Shown: piece after piece, positions 62,089-64,000 of the stretch
Position numbering within the stretch: position 1 is the stretch's first letter
Layout of the letters: each line of letters begins with the position of its first letter
Assembly: GCA_916613615.1 (NCBI GenBank)
Contig: OU744736.1
Coordinates: forward strand, 10,427,724 to 10,491,723
Length of the DNA stretch: 64,000 nucleotides
From: Steromphala cineraria
Lineage: Eukaryota > Mollusca > Gastropoda > Trochida > Trochidae
Direction of reading: 5' to 3'
Program-made: the position numbers and the translations under genes
Notes under the pieces: model-generated
What the model saw: only the letters and a program-made list of their open reading frames with translations
Database searches by the model: none
What the model was told of the DNA's origin: nothing

Positions 62089-63174
62089 GCATATTAGGTG
62101 ACCCGCAGTCATAAATTTGGCTTTAAAAAACAACTGTCATTCAGTATTTATGGGTTTTGGGGAATATCGATTTCTTGTGTAATTCATATATAATATTTTC
62201 CCCCTGGAAATAAGTACATTCAGATCTACTAATAACAATAAACTTCCGTTTCTGTTTTAACAGAATCTGTAAACAGTTCTTACCATATAGGTCACCAAGA
62301 AAGATAACACACATATACCCTGTCGTGTTTATTATTGGAAGATATAGTTCCGTTTGTGTTTATTTTCAGAAAATATTGTTATATTTTGGATAAGCATTGT
62401 TTATATTCATATCGCTTTCTGTGATAAATGAGTACTCACTGGAATCAATAATTTGATTAAATGTACTCAAGCTGCCTTCTAAATTCAATGTTTTTAAAAA
62501 TATTTGTTTTGATGATTCACACCTGTAGTCCTAAGAACAGCCTGTCACCATTGAGTATTGTTTGGTTTGATAAGGTTTGATCATTGTCGGTGACCACGTT
62601 CCTCGACCAATCAGAAGACAGATCACTCGTCCATCATATAATAATGAGTATTGCAAGCTCCAGGGAACATAAACAACATACCTCAGCACAGCACATCAAT
62701 CTTTCATTAAAAATCGGGAAATGATGCACTTACCTTTACACACTCTTTTTCTTTTCTGACATATAGTAATTATGGATATACAGTTGTATTCAAGGTTACT
62801 GGGATAGAGCGTAGGAAATTTTGGTGAGATAAACCTTGTAAGATTAATCCTATGATCCCAATATCAGTGGCAGGCAGGTAATTAATGTCGCAATGTGGTT
62901 TTATGACGTTTCTTTTTATTCGATTACAGGAGACAAGTCACAAATGTTATTTTACATTTTACATTTTACATTTGTCTAATTTCCAATTGATGTATGTCAT
63001 TAGTCGAGATGTATATGACGTCATCAATCTTGCTCAGGATATGGTTATCCTTTCAAGATGGAATGCGATACAGATTCTTTTGAAGTTACATAAAAAACAA
63101 TTTATTGATACCATCCTTGGATTACATTGTCTCGAATAATGAAATTTTGAGATGGATAAATAAATACTCAGTGC

Positions 63175-63480
63175 TCAGAGAGCCCGTCCGTCCGTCCATC
63201 CGCACTGTCCTCAGTAAACTGTGCACTATATCAACTTCTTCTCAATAACCATTGATTCAAGTAATCTTAAAACTTGTGTTCAGACTTCTTCAAGAAAAGC
63301 CCATTTTCATCTTCTACAAAAGGAAAAAAGCTTCTGTATACAAACCACATAGATTTCAATTTATTCATTTAGTGATCCTATGAGCCCTGATATATTGACC
63401 CTTTGACCATTTGTATACTATATTATTGATAAACCGTTGAGCCAAAGAGCATCTGGCTCTCGTTTCGGAACATCCTGTTT
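63175..63480. repeat. decayed copy of the dispersed mollusc repeat
   Basis: CCCGTCCGTCCGTCCATCCG, ATCAACTTCTTCTC, CCCATTTTCATCTTCT and GAGCATCTGGCTC match in order elements of the intron-3 array family with heavy divergence. Confidence 0.5.
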
Positions 63481-64000
63481 CTTAGAAATTTGACAGGCAT
63501 TATCTGTAACGGATTCTTCTGATAATTGATGTTAGAAGATATCCATGTTCTACTGTATGATAGATACTTCACAGCATGGTTTTAACCAAAATCTTACATT
63601 TGAAGTCAGAAAAAGATAGCCATCCTTGGTATGACACAACCTTTACAGATAAATTAACACGTGTTAGAAAAAACCCACTTCCAGTTGCAATATGTGGATG
63701 AAAGACTAAAAAGATTAAAACACTTGGTTTAAAGCCATATTGAGGGTTGGGGGAATTAGAATTACTGCAATGTATATGTTTACATTCTCGTATAGAGGCA
63801 CCAGATGTAGAATATAATAATGTTACCTTCACCTTTCACAGATCAAATCTAATGCTGCTGTAAGCCAGGTGATTATATTGGTTCTTATATATACGTAACA
63901 CATCATGTCAGCTTGACCGGATATTTGCAGGTATGATATACAGTACAGCATGTTTTTGCGATCTTCGTAACATGAGAACCAAATTGTATTTATCGTAACA

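Larger units (their letters stand above)
42476..64000. other. 21.5 kb without a recognisable host gene
   Basis: No frame here resembles a known host protein, and no multi-exon pattern could be built. The CTBS promoter must lie at its left edge. Named elements within it are listed separately; stretches such as 42.6-44.9, 46.5-48.2, 50.4-51.7 and 57.8-60.9 kb show only AT-rich sequence to me. Confidence 0.6.

Noticed and set aside
61912..62097. Poly-Asp ORF (+) and poly-Ile/Val ORF (-)
   Set aside because: Produced by a GAT/GAC microsatellite; no homologous sequence or splice signals at its edges.

Overview
The window looks like nuclear DNA of a marine mollusc, most likely a bivalve. It is AT-rich, has long introns with GT/AG borders, carries many dispersed repeats of the AGCTCATC...CGTCCGTCCG type, and its two recognisable genes are metazoan. 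The phylum is my inference from repeat style and protein similarity; no taxonomic marker gene is present.

Layout. At 1-2300 there is non-coding DNA that may hold the 3' end of an upstream gene. At 2530-13956 (+) lies a complete six-exon HSPBP1/FES1-type Hsp70 nucleotide exchange factor (326 codons), with a textbook heat-shock element about 200 bp before its ATG. Its introns hold a broken Tx1/L1-like LINE and a 4.2 kb array of ~143-bp repeats that contains a recent 1.68-kb tandem duplication. At 14.6-19.8 kb is a gene-poor interval between convergent genes. At 42475-19859 (-) lies a nine-exon di-N-acetylchitobiase (CTBS/GH18) homologue of 454 codons. It has a signal peptide and a C-terminal transmembrane anchor, but the GH18 catalytic glutamate is replaced, so it is probably a membrane-bound pseudoenzyme. 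Its introns hold a degenerate DIRS-type tyrosine-recombinase retrotransposon, a piggyBac transposase split into two pieces, a tRNA-derived SINE and several MITEs. From 42.5 to 64 kb I found no recognisable host gene, only transposon remnants, foldbacks and a diverged segmental duplication.

The most striking signal is that three separate exon borders of CTBS (exons 3, 4 and 8), plus one border of HSPBP1 (exon 5), are each tandemly amplified. Every repeat unit carries the end of the exon and its splice site (48 bp x 25, 88 bp x 8, 47 bp x 7, ~117-130 bp x 3). In each case the exon-proximal copy is the one that keeps the reading frame. Use of any of the decoy copies checked would reach a stop codon immediately or within about 25 codons. 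I know of no named class for these splice-site minisatellites.

Several well-delimited non-autonomous transposons are also present: a 439-bp element with a perfect 62-bp TIR and 9-bp TSD, a 144-bp foldback with a 10-bp TSD, and an ~896-bp element with nine copies of TTCGTAGGAG at its ends, nested inside a TTAA-flanked MITE.
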